Counted from the stretch's first letter, positions 9,284 to 16,508 are shown. The stretch: 24,887 bases of DNA from Candidatus Heimdallarchaeota archaeon LC_2 (GCA_001940725.1 MDVR01000141.1:1-24887), one strand, 5' to 3'. Notes: generated by a model from the letters alone, not told the origin. Translations and numbers: made by a program.

Positions 9284-10972
9284 CTAGCTTTTCCTTCTTG
9301 TATTTGCTCTAAACACAGCTACCCCAAGAAGTAATCCAGTAATTATAGAAGCGTACGAAATTGGTAGAAAACTCTCATTTTCTTCAGTCAAGGTCCGCTC
9401 AACCGTTAGCGTTTTGGTTCCTGTTTCGGTTATGGTTTCGATATTTATTTCAGTTTCTGTGAATTTTTGGTTGTCGAATATCTTGGTTAGAAGCATCACT
9501 GCCCCTAATTGACTGTGAGTAGAGTTATAACTGGCATAAGCACCTGTTATCAGATCATCCATCCCGTCTCCATTCACATCTCCTGCATTTGCTAAAGAAT
9601 AACCCAGATTTTTGGTAGTGGGGGAATTCCAGCCAATTACCATATCTGCATTAGATGGGTAAAATGCCCCCGTCTCCTCCCCTCCATTATAGATATAAAG
9701 TCTACCTTGGTTGTTAACTGATCCATCAAAAGCATATTCAGAGATAGCCAACTCATTCATACCATCTCCATTTATATCCGTTATTCCAGCAGCTTTCACT
9801 CCAAAAAGATCGTTAGCTCCATCCTCTCCATAGAATCTTTTATCTGCATCAGTTGCATTAATTAATCCTGAATATTCCTTACCATAAAATACATAGAGAC
9901 AACCAGTATTAGATTCATAATTGGGAGCGCTAATTGCAAAATCAGATAGCCCATCTCCATTGTGGTCTCCTATTGGGAAAATCCCTTGTCCAAAATATGA
10001 ATTTAGTATCTCTCCATAGATAATCGCTCCATACCCGGAATCGCTAACATTGTGAGAACCGATTAGCCTATCTGAACTCCCATACATAATGTAAACAGCT
10101 CCAGTTACATCATTCCCCTCACCTACATCATATCCATATCCACCTACAGAATAATCATCAATATTATCTCCATTGATATCTCCAAGACCTGCAACTGATC
10201 CTAGAAGATCATATGCATTTGCACCATAAAGGATGAGATCAGCTGTAGTGACATTAATATTCCCGCTTATCGAATCACTCCCGTAGTACACATACAACTT
10301 TCCATGATTGGAAAAACTTGAATTTATATCATGCAAAATCGATCCAAAAGCGATATCATCAAAACCATCGTCATCTATATCTCCAATGTCTGATAGTACA
10401 TTCAAATTTTCATAGGTTGGTCCAGATAATCTATCGTCATTTTTATCCCCATAGAAAGAGATTGAAATTGATCCAAGATCATTCACTTTATTCCAAGCCG
10501 CAGTGGATCGACCAACTATAAGATATACCTTTCCAATATCATCTACACTATAAAACGGTGCACCAATTAGGAAATCATCAAATCCATCTCCATTAACGTC
10601 TCCAGCCTTTGATAAAGTTGTTCCTGCATTATCAAAATCTCCTTCGCCAAAAAATACAGCATCGGCGTCTATTAAGTTTAAATCTATCATATTTTTGTCC
10701 TCTTCTCCAAAGAACAAATACACTGCACCATTGGAAATAAAGCCGTTGTAATCGTGGCCTGGTGCTGACATTACATAATCATCAAATCCATCATTGTTAA
10801 CATCTCCAACACCCGAAACTGCATAACCCAGCAGTGAGTCAGACTCATCCCCATGAAATATGTATTGTCCAGATTGTAGTAAAATTTCGCCCTGAATTTG
10901 GCCTATGGTGAATACAGTTGTTAACAGTAGGGTAAAAACAATAAGTTTGCTATTATTAGTATATTTTTTCAT
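9284..10972 (-). CDS. Secreted, membrane-anchored FG-GAP repeat (integrin-alpha-like) beta-propeller protein
   Basis: A 562-residue protein with an N-terminal signal peptide (about 1-28, KLIVFTLLLTTVFTIGQIQG). Seven FG-GAP repeats follow, each with a calcium-type acidic loop: DVNNDGFDD (57-65), DVNGDGFDD (125), DIDDDGFDD (198), DINGDNIDD (265), DHNGDGLSD (336), DINGDGMNE (399) and DVNGDGMDD (465). Seven blades is the number of a complete integrin-alpha-type propeller. A Thr/Glu-rich stalk (about 503-535), one hydrophobic helix (541-555) and the basic tail RANTRRKS tether it to the membrane with the propeller outside. Such domains bind protein or glycan ligands; the ligand is unknown. It is a single gene, convergent with the small membrane protein. 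Confidence 0.93.
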   Translation of the reverse strand: MKKYTNNSKLIVFTLLLTTVFTIGQIQGEILLQSGQYIFHGDESDSLLGYAVSGVGDVNNDGFDDYVMSAPGHDYNGFISNGAVYLFFGEEDKNMIDLNLIDADAVFFGEGDFDNAGTTLSKAGDVNGDGFDDFLIGAPFYSVDDIGKVYLIVGRSTAAWNKVNDLGSISISFYGDKNDDRLSGPTYENLNVLSDIGDIDDDGFDDIAFGSILHDINSSFSNHGKLYVYYGSDSISGNINVTTADLILYGANAYDLLGSVAGLGDINGDNIDDYSVGGYGYDVGEGNDVTGAVYIMYGSSDRLIGSHNVSDSGYGAIIYGEILNSYFGQGIFPIGDHNGDGLSDFAISAPNYESNTGCLYVFYGKEYSGLINATDADKRFYGEDGANDLFGVKAAGITDINGDGMNELAISEYAFDGSVNNQGRLYIYNGGEETGAFYPSNADMVIGWNSPTTKNLGYSLANAGDVNGDGMDDLITGAYASYNSTHSQLGAVMLLTKIFDNQKFTETEINIETITETGTKTLTVERTLTEENESFLPISYASIITGLLLGVAVFRANTRRKS

Positions 10973-10990
10973 AGAATATCAGTATTCCAA

Positions 10991-11000
10991 TGTATTTAAG
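10991..11000 (-). promoter_or_regulatory. Probable TATA box of the FG-GAP gene
   Basis: The minus strand reads CTTAAATACA, centred about 24 nt upstream of the ATG at 10972. The same TTAAATACA string stands at the same distance before the giant gene at 16540, which supports it as the host's promoter element. Confidence 0.5.
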
Positions 11001-11288
11001 TTCCTAAATTATATTAAAAAGATGTGCGAATCAAAATGGATGACTAAAACTTCGAGATAAGAAATACAAATAATTAATCAAAAAAGAAAATAATTACAAT
11101 TTCAACCTGTACATTCTTAATTCTTTATTATTTTTGGTAATCAAATTAGAGTTCCACAAGAATTCCTATAAAACAAATCTATAAATTATCTAAATATAAT
11201 TTAAAGAACTCCAGACGCAACCTGGTCAAAAATAATTAATTAATTCAATTTGCGTATAGGCTCAACTATCTCAATTTCAGCAAGGAAA
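11001..11288. other. Non-coding AT-rich interval between divergent genes
   Basis: Intergenic DNA between the FG-GAP gene and the RHH-like gene. I see no coding frame with protein-like composition, RNA gene or repeat here; the minus-strand frame running into it is antisense to the downstream gene. Confidence 0.5.
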
Positions 11289-11298
11289 TTATATATAC
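11289..11298 (+). promoter_or_regulatory. TATA box of the two-repeat RHH-like gene
   Basis: TTATATATAC is centred about 25 nt before the ATG at 11319 and preceded by the purine-rich AAGGAAA, a plausible BRE. The implied transcript begins at or next to the start codon. Confidence 0.55.
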
Positions 11299-11318
11299 TA
11301 ATAAAGGATTGAGAAATT

Positions 11319-11990
11319 ATGGACGATAAAATTAAGACAGTAAAATCGACTTTCGAGATCGAAGAATGGGTCCAAACAAGATTAAAAGATCGCAATCTAT
11401 TGAAAGGATATTCAATTGATTCTTTTGTTAATGAAGCAATAATTGAAAAAATACTTAGATCTCCTGATAGATCTCCAGAAGATAGGCCATCGACCGGATT
11501 TGTTAAAGTTAATACCAGGTTGGAATACTTTGTCAATGAGAAGCTAAAAAATAAAAATAATTTAGGCCACCGGACTAAAGAATCGTTCATTAATGAAGCA
11601 GTGATTGAAAAATTGTCAAGAGATAATTTTATCGCGAAAACATCAGAGAAATTTGACCTTTTTTTAAATAGGGCATCGCACATAATAACTGAAGCTGTAA
11701 ACAGTTCTGATTTTGCCGAATTAATGACAGAGTTTAATAATCGATTAAAAAATATTACTCCTGGTTTTGACTCTGTTGAACTCAAAGCAATTGAATCAGA
11801 TTTGCGTTTCGGTAAGAAAGAATTGAGTGACAAAATCAAAATTATTTACCTCGTTGCAAATGATAAAGACCTTCCAAGTCAATTCGTAGATTCTTATCTT
11901 GTAAAGGATCTGATTTCTGAAGGCTATCTTGATTTAGTCGATCATCAATTATCGATAAGCGAATCATTGCTCGATCGATTCGACTCTTAG
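11319..11990 (+). CDS. Protein with two tandem ribbon-helix-helix-like segments, function unknown
   Basis: A 223-residue soluble protein with an internal repeat of period 54. Residues 7-45 and 61-99 share the pattern (V)K...-EE/EY-WV/FV...RLK/KLK...-G-(6 residues)-SFVNEAIIEKI / SFINEAVIEKL. A short strand-like start followed by two helices ending in FxNEAxxEKL is typical of ribbon-helix-helix DNA-binding proteins, so one chain could form a pseudo-dimer. Residues 105-223 are a charged, probably helical C-terminal region with no recognised motif. By analogy it may be a DNA-binding regulator or plasmid/virus-type protein; this is inference. It converges on the small Zn-finger gene 51 bp downstream. 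Confidence is high that it is coding, low for the function. Confidence 0.65.
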   Translation: MDDKIKTVKSTFEIEEWVQTRLKDRNLLKGYSIDSFVNEAIIEKILRSPDRSPEDRPSTGFVKVNTRLEYFVNEKLKNKNNLGHRTKESFINEAVIEKLSRDNFIAKTSEKFDLFLNRASHIITEAVNSSDFAELMTEFNNRLKNITPGFDSVELKAIESDLRFGKKELSDKIKIIYLVANDKDLPSQFVDSYLVKDLISEGYLDLVDHQLSISESLLDRFDS

Positions 11991-12041
11991 AATCTGGTAA
12001 TTTGTCTAAACAATTTAAATCAATTTCTTTTGTAAAATTAC

Positions 12042-12227
12042 TTACCATTCTGAAACCTCTTTTTTGAATTTCTCAATTCTTGGAGTTAAAACCTTCAATT
12101 CCTTATTGCAATAATAACACTTTACTTTTTCCGCGTCGTTAATAATATCAATTGAGGGTCGATGTTTACCCAATTTACATTTGATTTTGCGTATACCTTT
12201 CACTAAATGCACTCTCCTTTCATTCAT
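12042..12227 (-). CDS. Small zinc-finger-like protein
   Basis: A 61-residue protein starting MNERRVHLVKG, with a probable zinc-binding set: CKLGKH (Cys and His), then CYYC after a short loop, and a charged helical C-terminus. The frame stays open upstream to an ATG at 12320, but that extension overlaps the neighbouring gene by 53 bp and has weak protein character. The ATG at 12227 has GGGGG a few bases upstream as ribosome binding site, so I prefer it. It is the last gene of a three-gene minus-strand island. The function is unknown; nucleic-acid binding is the usual role of such small finger proteins. Confidence 0.55.
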   Translation of the reverse strand: MNERRVHLVKGIRKIKCKLGKHRPSIDIINDAEKVKCYYCNKELKVLTPRIEKFKKEVSEW

Positions 12228-12267
12228 AGAGCCCCCATTGAGTAGGACACATACCATATTCGCCGGT

Positions 12268-12684
12268 CTATTTATGTTGATCTCTCGGTTTTTTACAGTT
12301 TTTACATATTCGATTATCAATTGTTACTCCTGTTTTTCTGTCGTGTAGAGCATATTCGTTATTATCATCGATTGGGTAGTCATTAGGTTTTAGGAATTTG
12401 TTTGGGTCAAGTTTAAATTCTTTTTTGGGATCTTTTTCTTTTGGGATTTTATCACCTCCAATAGATGATTTATTCGTTTGATTATTAAGTTTATATTTTC
12501 TAATTCCTTGAATAGTTGTAACTACTCTAGATCCATCGGACCTTTCAACTAGGATATTTCCGTTTCTTCCTTTGATTGCTTTTCCATCCATTAATGGTAA
12601 TTTCAAAATTTCATCTTTTACAAGAATAGATTCTATTTTCGGATTTTTCCAAGCCCATCGATATAATTGATCTTTGTAAATCAC
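12268..12684 (-). CDS. Small protein with C-terminal CxxC/His cluster, function unknown
   Basis: A 138-residue protein with a GTG start that overlaps the stop of the upstream gene by one base (TAGTG), a typical translational-coupling junction that fixes the start. The N-terminal part (YKDQLYRWAWKNPKIESI, DGSRVVTTIQGIRKYKL) looks folded. The middle is Lys/Asp/Pro-rich and probably disordered. The C-terminus RICKNCKKPRDQHK has CxxC plus His, a possible half zinc site. No family is recognised. Size, tight packing and composition resemble genes of viruses or plasmids; that is an impression and not shown by the sequence. Confidence 0.55.
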   Translation of the reverse strand: MIYKDQLYRWAWKNPKIESILVKDEILKLPLMDGKAIKGRNGNILVERSDGSRVVTTIQGIRKYKLNNQTNKSSIGGDKIPKEKDPKKEFKLDPNKFLKPNDYPIDDNNEYALHDRKTGVTIDNRICKNCKKPRDQHK

Positions 12685-12860
12685 TAAACGTAACCTCCAT
12701 CCGGTGTAAGTTCGGGATAATGCTTTTCAAAGAAATTAGAAGTTTCTTTTTTGTAATGCCATTTAATACCAGGTGATAATTTTCTATTCTCTTCGATCCA
12801 TCTAATACAATCAGGCCAATCAAATTTAAGATCACTTCCTTTTTCATACCATTCCTGTAT
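12684..12860 (-). pseudogene. 5'-truncated small gene (first gene of the island), start missing
   Basis: A protein-like frame of 58 codons reads IQEWYEKGSDLKFDW...WIEENRKLSPG...FFEKHYPELTPDGGYV and ends in TAG, overlapping the next gene's GTG. The frame has no ATG, GTG or TTG start and is closed upstream by TAA (12861-12863). Another minus-strand frame covering 12611-12847 has an ATG, but its composition is much less protein-like and it lacks the coupled junction. Upstream of about 12860 the DNA is coding on the other strand for the peptidase. The gene was therefore cut off by a rearrangement, or the assembly joins unrelated DNA here. The family is unknown. Confidence 0.5.
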
Positions 12861-13711
12861 TTATTTGGGCTTGGGATGATGACCTTTGGTTTGGTGGTCC
12901 AAACACATTAGGCTATGCGTCTGATGATGGGTTTGGTAATCCTGCAACTGTAGTAATGGGATATAACCCCACAATGGGAAATCCAAATGAGGGATATACA
13001 ATTACTATTATTCATGAAATTGGTCACATGCTAGGTTTAAGGCATCCACATGATGGAGTATCATTTGATAATTATTTTGATGGAGGATCCTTGGAAATAT
13101 CTGATTGGATCCGTGATTTCATTTCAACACCGATGACATACGCACAAGTTGATTCTTCTTTTAGTACTTTTGATATCGATAATATGGACCGTGCATATGC
13201 ATATGACAGAATTAAGGATACTTGGTGGAATTTAGCAAATGCAAATTATACTTTGCTTGTCGATAAGGGATATTCTGATTTTGGTCAAATTGGAATTTCT
13301 GATAATACTGATTTGCAAACATATCTTGATTGGACCTTAGAAAACAAGACTTTATCACTTAATAGTTTTGAAAATGAATGGTTTTTCAATTCTTTCTATT
13401 ATGCTAATTTGAGTAGTTATGCATCTGATTTGTATTATAGTGAAGTATTGACACTGAGTGATTATGTTACTCCATCAAGTAGTTCATCTTCCAGCAGTTC
13501 GTCATCTAGCAGTACTACGACCACAACAACAACAAGTTCTGATACTAGTGATACTTCAACGACACTTACTTCTGATACTAGCGATACTGTAACTACACCA
13601 ACATCTAATACTGATTCGGAATCAAATGGTGATTCCTCTCCGGTATCTGTGTTAGCAATTATTTCTGGAATCATTGCTGTTTTTACAATTCGAAGAAAGC
13701 TCAAAAAATAA
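12845..13711 (+). CDS. Cell-surface zinc metallopeptidase (M10/metzincin-like), 5'-truncated
   Basis: The C-terminal ~289 codons of a metzincin peptidase. The zinc motif HEIGHMLGLRHP fits HExxHxxGxxH, and STPMTYAQ further on is the Met-turn. An ATG exists at 12956, but good peptidase sequence (IPVFIWAWDDDLWFGG) continues upstream in frame to at least 12854, and the frame is open to 12830. The real start, signal peptide and any propeptide are therefore missing. After the catalytic domain come runs of Ser, Thr and Asp (about 13474-13640), a hydrophobic helix (SVLAIISGIIAVFTI) and the basic tail RRKLKK, so the peptidase sits outside the cell, tethered to the membrane. Whether a product is made from ATG 12956 is doubtful, as it would lack part of the fold. 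Confidence 0.8.
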   Translation, partial: HTIPVFIWAWDDDLWFGGPNTLGYASDDGFGNPATVVMGYNPTMGNPNEGYTITIIHEIGHMLGLRHPHDGVSFDNYFDGGSLEISDWIRDFISTPMTYAQVDSSFSTFDIDNMDRAYAYDRIKDTWWNLANANYTLLVDKGYSDFGQIGISDNTDLQTYLDWTLENKTLSLNSFENEWFFNSFYYANLSSYASDLYYSEVLTLSDYVTPSSSSSSSSSSSSSTTTTTTTSSDTSDTSTTLTSDTSDTVTTPTSNTDSESNGDSSPVSVLAIISGIIAVFTIRRKLKK

Positions 13712-13738
13712 TACCTTCAGTTTACCCTATCTTAACAT

Positions 13739-13764
13739 AATTCAATCAGACTGGGAAAGGCGGA
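13739..13764 (+). repeat. 26-bp repeat, copy 1
   Basis: Matches 14239-14264 at 23 of 26 positions, including the shared block GAAAGGCGGA. It lies just downstream of the peptidase gene and upstream of the muconolactone-isomerase-like gene. Confidence 0.6.
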
Positions 13765-13909
13765 ATCAATACATTCGGTCAGATCTCTTTTGTATGATAA
13801 TATAATAATCTGAAAACGAAAACATTTACTATATTTTGTAATAATTGATATATTTCGAGATAAACTTAAAATCTTTCTTGAAATTGTAGACTCATTCGGA
13901 AGAAGAAAC

Positions 13910-14206
13910 ATGAAATACATAACTACTGGAAAACCTAGAGGAGGAGACTTACCTCCCAATTATTTGGAACTGCTAAAATCTGCAAAAGAATGGATTAACA
14001 CAAGAAAATCAAGTGGAGCCATTGAGTCTATCTACGGATTTGTACCAAATGGTGGATTTGCAATCGGAAATTATGACTCACATGAAAAAGCATGGGAGGA
14101 TTTAGTATCATATCCCCTGTATAGTTACCTTGATTGGGAGGTAAAACCTATAATCGACTTCATAACATTAATTGATAAAATAATTACGATGTCGTCATCG
14201 CAATGA
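13910..14206 (+). CDS. Small muconolactone-isomerase-like (dimeric alpha/beta barrel) protein
   Basis: A 98-residue protein whose second half, GGFAIGNYDSHEKAWEDLVSYPLYSYLDWEVKPIID, follows the pattern of muconolactone delta-isomerase-like small proteins (a strand, a helix starting SHEE, then YPLxxxLxWEVxPL). These are ferredoxin-fold dimers. Only some are true isomerases of aromatic degradation, and no other catabolic genes are nearby, so the activity is open. The ATG at 13910 follows GGAAGAAG at a suitable distance and a CTTAAAATC box near 13868. The gene stands alone between two copies of a 26-bp repeat. Confidence 0.7.
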   Translation: MKYITTGKPRGGDLPPNYLELLKSAKEWINTRKSSGAIESIYGFVPNGGFAIGNYDSHEKAWEDLVSYPLYSYLDWEVKPIIDFITLIDKIITMSSSQ

Positions 14207-14238
14207 TTTTTGATTTAGTTTTCTGAAACAAACACCCT

Positions 14239-14264
14239 AATTAAATCAGATTGAGAAAGGCGGA
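14239..14264 (+). repeat. 26-bp repeat, copy 2
   Basis: Second copy of the repeat at 13739-13764 (three mismatches), same orientation, 33 bp after the stop of the small gene. The two copies bracket that gene. Confidence 0.6.
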
Positions 14265-14443
14265 CTTTTTCTTTAAAGCTAAGAATGACAAATTAAAAGG
14301 AATCAATAAACTTAGGATCTGAATTCTCCCTCTCATGTTCTTAAATACTTAAGGGTATCAACGTTTATTAAGTTTTACAGTTTTGTTCGATCTAGCAATT
14401 TAAATTTTCGGTTAGCTCTATCTTTATGTAAAATAAATTTCCT
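14265..14443. other. Intergenic stretch without a supported gene
   Basis: AT-rich DNA between the second 26-bp repeat and the frameshifted fragment. A TTAAATACTTAAGG string at 14341-14354 resembles the host TATA boxes and could drive the decayed frame downstream. No RNA gene or terminator hairpin is evident. Confidence 0.4.
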
Positions 14444-14651
14444 AGTTTGAATGAAATGATCTCCAGAATTGAGTTTTATGAAGTAACAATCCACTTAGAA
14501 AGCAGAGTAGATCGATGGCATTTATGCAGTTTAAAAGGATCATTTTTTTAAAATAAAGAACGTATCTCAACCTGTGGTTGAATATCGAGCAATTCAAGTA
14601 TGTGTCCAATTTAAAGTCAAAAACCAAATGGATTGTATTGATATTTCTTAA
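14444..14651 (+). pseudogene. Probable gene remnant with a frameshift at a T7 run
   Basis: Two adjoining plus-strand frames both read as protein-like sequence. The first gives LNEMISRIEFYEVTIHLESR...WHLCSLKGSFF up to the T7 run at 14543-14549. After a one-base shift the second continues KIKNVSQPVVEYRAIQVCVQFK...CIDIS to a TAA at 14649-14651. Together they make roughly 65 residues of alternating strand-like sequence. No family is recognised. It could be a decayed gene, a sequencing error in the homopolymer, or chance in AT-rich DNA; a minus-strand frame over the same stretch is less protein-like. Confidence 0.3.
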
Positions 14652-14736
14652 AAAAGAAGTTAGATTATCATAATAGAAAGAAAGTTAGCCTGAATTGTCC
14701 GTAAAATTGTCGAAAAGATTTAAAAATGCTGTGCGC

Positions 14737-14862
14737 TTATTCCACAGCGATCATAGTCATGGTTGATCTAATTTTCTCAATAGATCGAAGATGCTCAGTT
14801 ACCCCTTTTTTTAGAGTATCAAGGTCATCTGGTCTAATTTGAACGATAAGATCGATATATAT
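14737..14862 (-). pseudogene. Lrp/AsnC ligand-binding (RAM) domain fragment, copy 1
   Basis: The minus strand encodes DLIVQIRPDDLDTLKKGV, then TEHLRSIEKIRSTMTMIAVE and TAA. This is the C-terminal half of an Lrp/AsnC effector-binding (RAM) domain with its typical ending IRSTxTMIxVE. The frame closes with TGA immediately before the IYID that precedes it, so the N-terminal half and any DNA-binding domain are lost. It is close in DNA and protein sequence to the fragment at 24321-24473. The truncation lies beside the left end of the IS66 element and a short hairpin at 14865-14883. Confidence 0.7.
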
Positions 14863-14864
14863 TC

Positions 14865-14883
14865 AATGAATCATAGATTCATT
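14865..14883. repeat. Short perfect inverted repeat
   Basis: AATGAATC-ATA-GATTCATT: 8-bp perfect arms with a 3-nt loop, between the truncated end of the Lrp/AsnC fragment and the IS66 left end. It may be a terminator, an insertion hotspot or chance. Confidence 0.4.
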
Positions 14884-14911
14884 CCCCTGGTATTTAAATT
14901 TAATCGAAATC

Positions 14912-16424
14912 GAGTACTTATTTACCCCCCATTAACTTGCAGCTGTTAGAATACTCAATAATTCATCATTTGGATTGTTTCCTAGAAGATTCCATGTCTC
15001 GAACATTGTTGCATGACGCATCAAGGTCTGTTTACCTCGTTCAGAAGCAACAAAGTCTCTAATCTTGCGATGGATCACCAGTGGACGCAAACAGCGTTCT
15101 GCAAGGTTATTGGTTAATGGTAGATCTGGTTGTTGTAGCGCTCTGAGCAGATCCTGCTTGGCATTTCCCAATTTATTGCCAAATGACCTGATGTCCTCAT
15201 TGTAGTCTGTAGAGATCATGTCTATGATCTCTTCCAGCTCTATGACTGCATCGTGCCAAATAATCGGGTTTCTGGAATCCGGTCTCAATTCCTTGAATCG
15301 CTTGATTTTGTGGAAGAGTAGGCTTATCCTCTCATCTGCTGCTACCGCTGCTCCACCTCGACGAATGGCCAGATCACGGCTCTCCCACAGAATGTGTTCC
15401 CAGCAACGTTGTTTGATAGGAAAATAGTTGTATGCTGGCCACCCATCAACAATGGCGATGGTACCACTAGGGTCATGTGGCCAGATTTCTTCCAGTTCAG
15501 TAGTTGCTCTACTTTCCTGAAATTCATAGAATACCTCATTCTCTGTTCCAAAACTCCAGATCCAGCCAACATCACGCCCCGTGATGTTGCTAATATAACC
15601 TGTTTCATCAATGTGAACCTGTGGGCTATTGAGGACTGTGTTCCTGATGGTATCAACTGGTTTTTCCAACAGATCTGCAACTGACATCAGACAGTTGCCA
15701 ATAGTAGAGGCAGAGAACTCATATCCGGTCAAAGCTGCAAATTTAGCAGAAATGCTTCGCAGAGGTACTCTCCCCTTATACCAGAGCAGAGAGAAGAATG
15801 AGGCGAGTATGGGGGCAAAAATTGTTCCTTTCGGCTGCTTCTCAGCAGCTGTGGTGACATCACACTTGTGACAATCAGCCTCATAGATATGATGGGTTTC
15901 AATATTGACTGAAACCGTTTGAGGAAATTCCACAGTCTGATAACTGTAGATTTGGCGTTGCTCATCCTGACCAACCACCTCATGGCAGTTGGAGCAGTGA
16001 GACACATAATCATGAACCTCATGATCTGACTGCAGAACCAAGGTGGAACCTTTATGTCCCTCCCTTTGACCTTTTTTCTTTAGGGGTTTCTTTACAGCAT
16101 CCTCGGATTTATCAGATTTCGGGCTTTTCTTCATTTTCCGATAGATTGGTTGCTGTGATGAGGGACTATTCGGTCCCTCATACACCCTCAATTTGCCTTC
16201 AAGCTCTTTCACACGTTTTTTGAGCTGTTTATTCTCCTTTTCAAGTTGATCTTGACGTTTTTGCAATTTCTTGATTGCCTTTGCAGTGTCCTGATCAGCC
16301 ATAGTCAAATGATTTGGATTATTGAGATTCAAATATCTTTTGCTTACCTAGAGGATTATCTAGAATATTCGCATATTTCCTTAGGAAAAATCCGAAAATT
16401 TAGAGGGGAGGTAAACAAGTATGA
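14912..16424 (-). mobile_element. IS66-family insertion sequence (single transposase gene, candidate terminal inverted repeats)
   Basis: The transposase gene is bracketed by imperfect inverted repeats. TACTTATTTACC at 14915-14926 pairs with GGTAAACAAGTA at 16410-16421 (11 of 12), continued inward by C-runs and G-runs (14927-14930; 16405-16408) with a further mismatch. Outer similarity with ATCGA on both sides suggests the true ends lie up to ~15 bp further out, so the boundaries are approximate and no target duplication could be identified. There is no tnpA or tnpB, as in some lone-transposase IS66 relatives of archaea. Confidence 0.6.
14932..16302 (-). CDS. IS66 family transposase (TnpC-type, DDE)
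   Basis: A 456-residue transposase from the ATG at 16302; a TTG start ten codons upstream is possible but less likely. An N-terminal coiled coil (KKLQKRQDQLEKENKQLKKR) and a basic linker are followed by a zinc-binding region (HCSNCHEV and CHKCD). The DDE catalytic core shows Asp in HIDETGY, Asp in AIVDGWPAY and Glu in LTNNLAERCLRP. These are IS66-family hallmarks. All catalytic residues are present and there is no stop or frameshift, so it may be active. It cuts and pastes the surrounding element. Its GC content is visibly higher than that of neighbouring genes, consistent with recent arrival. Confidence 0.95.
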   Translation of the reverse strand: MADQDTAKAIKKLQKRQDQLEKENKQLKKRVKELEGKLRVYEGPNSPSSQQPIYRKMKKSPKSDKSEDAVKKPLKKKGQREGHKGSTLVLQSDHEVHDYVSHCSNCHEVVGQDEQRQIYSYQTVEFPQTVSVNIETHHIYEADCHKCDVTTAAEKQPKGTIFAPILASFFSLLWYKGRVPLRSISAKFAALTGYEFSASTIGNCLMSVADLLEKPVDTIRNTVLNSPQVHIDETGYISNITGRDVGWIWSFGTENEVFYEFQESRATTELEEIWPHDPSGTIAIVDGWPAYNYFPIKQRCWEHILWESRDLAIRRGGAAVAADERISLLFHKIKRFKELRPDSRNPIIWHDAVIELEEIIDMISTDYNEDIRSFGNKLGNAKQDLLRALQQPDLPLTNNLAERCLRPLVIHRKIRDFVASERGKQTLMRHATMFETWNLLGNNPNDELLSILTAAS

Positions 16425-16508
16425 AATCGATTTTATTGCCCCATGGTTTAAATTATCTTCAGTAGAAAATTCCTAGTAAATTTATCCGCAGATTTTTTTT
16501 GGATTGCT

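Noticed and set aside
11240..11839. A 199-codon minus-strand frame over the RHH-like gene
   Set aside because: It is antisense to a frame with a clear internal repeat, TATA box and good start; its Ser/Phe/Leu-rich composition is that of a reverse-strand shadow.
12611..12847. A 78-codon minus-strand frame with ATG
   Set aside because: The overlapping frame ending at 12684 is far more protein-like and joins the next gene by a TAGTG overlap; this one would overlap the next gene by over 70 bp.
13474..13560. Repetitive AGT/TCA/ACA-type sequence that could look like a short repeat array
   Set aside because: It encodes the Ser/Thr-rich stalk of the peptidase; there is no spacer-repeat structure, so it is not a CRISPR array or a regulatory repeat.
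14442..14627. A 61-codon minus-strand frame with hydrophobic stretch
   Set aside because: No promoter or ribosome binding site, and it is antisense to a more convincing (though frameshifted) coding fragment.
15342..16022. Other frames on both strands inside the IS66 transposase
   Set aside because: They are shadows of the intact transposase, which carries all family motifs.
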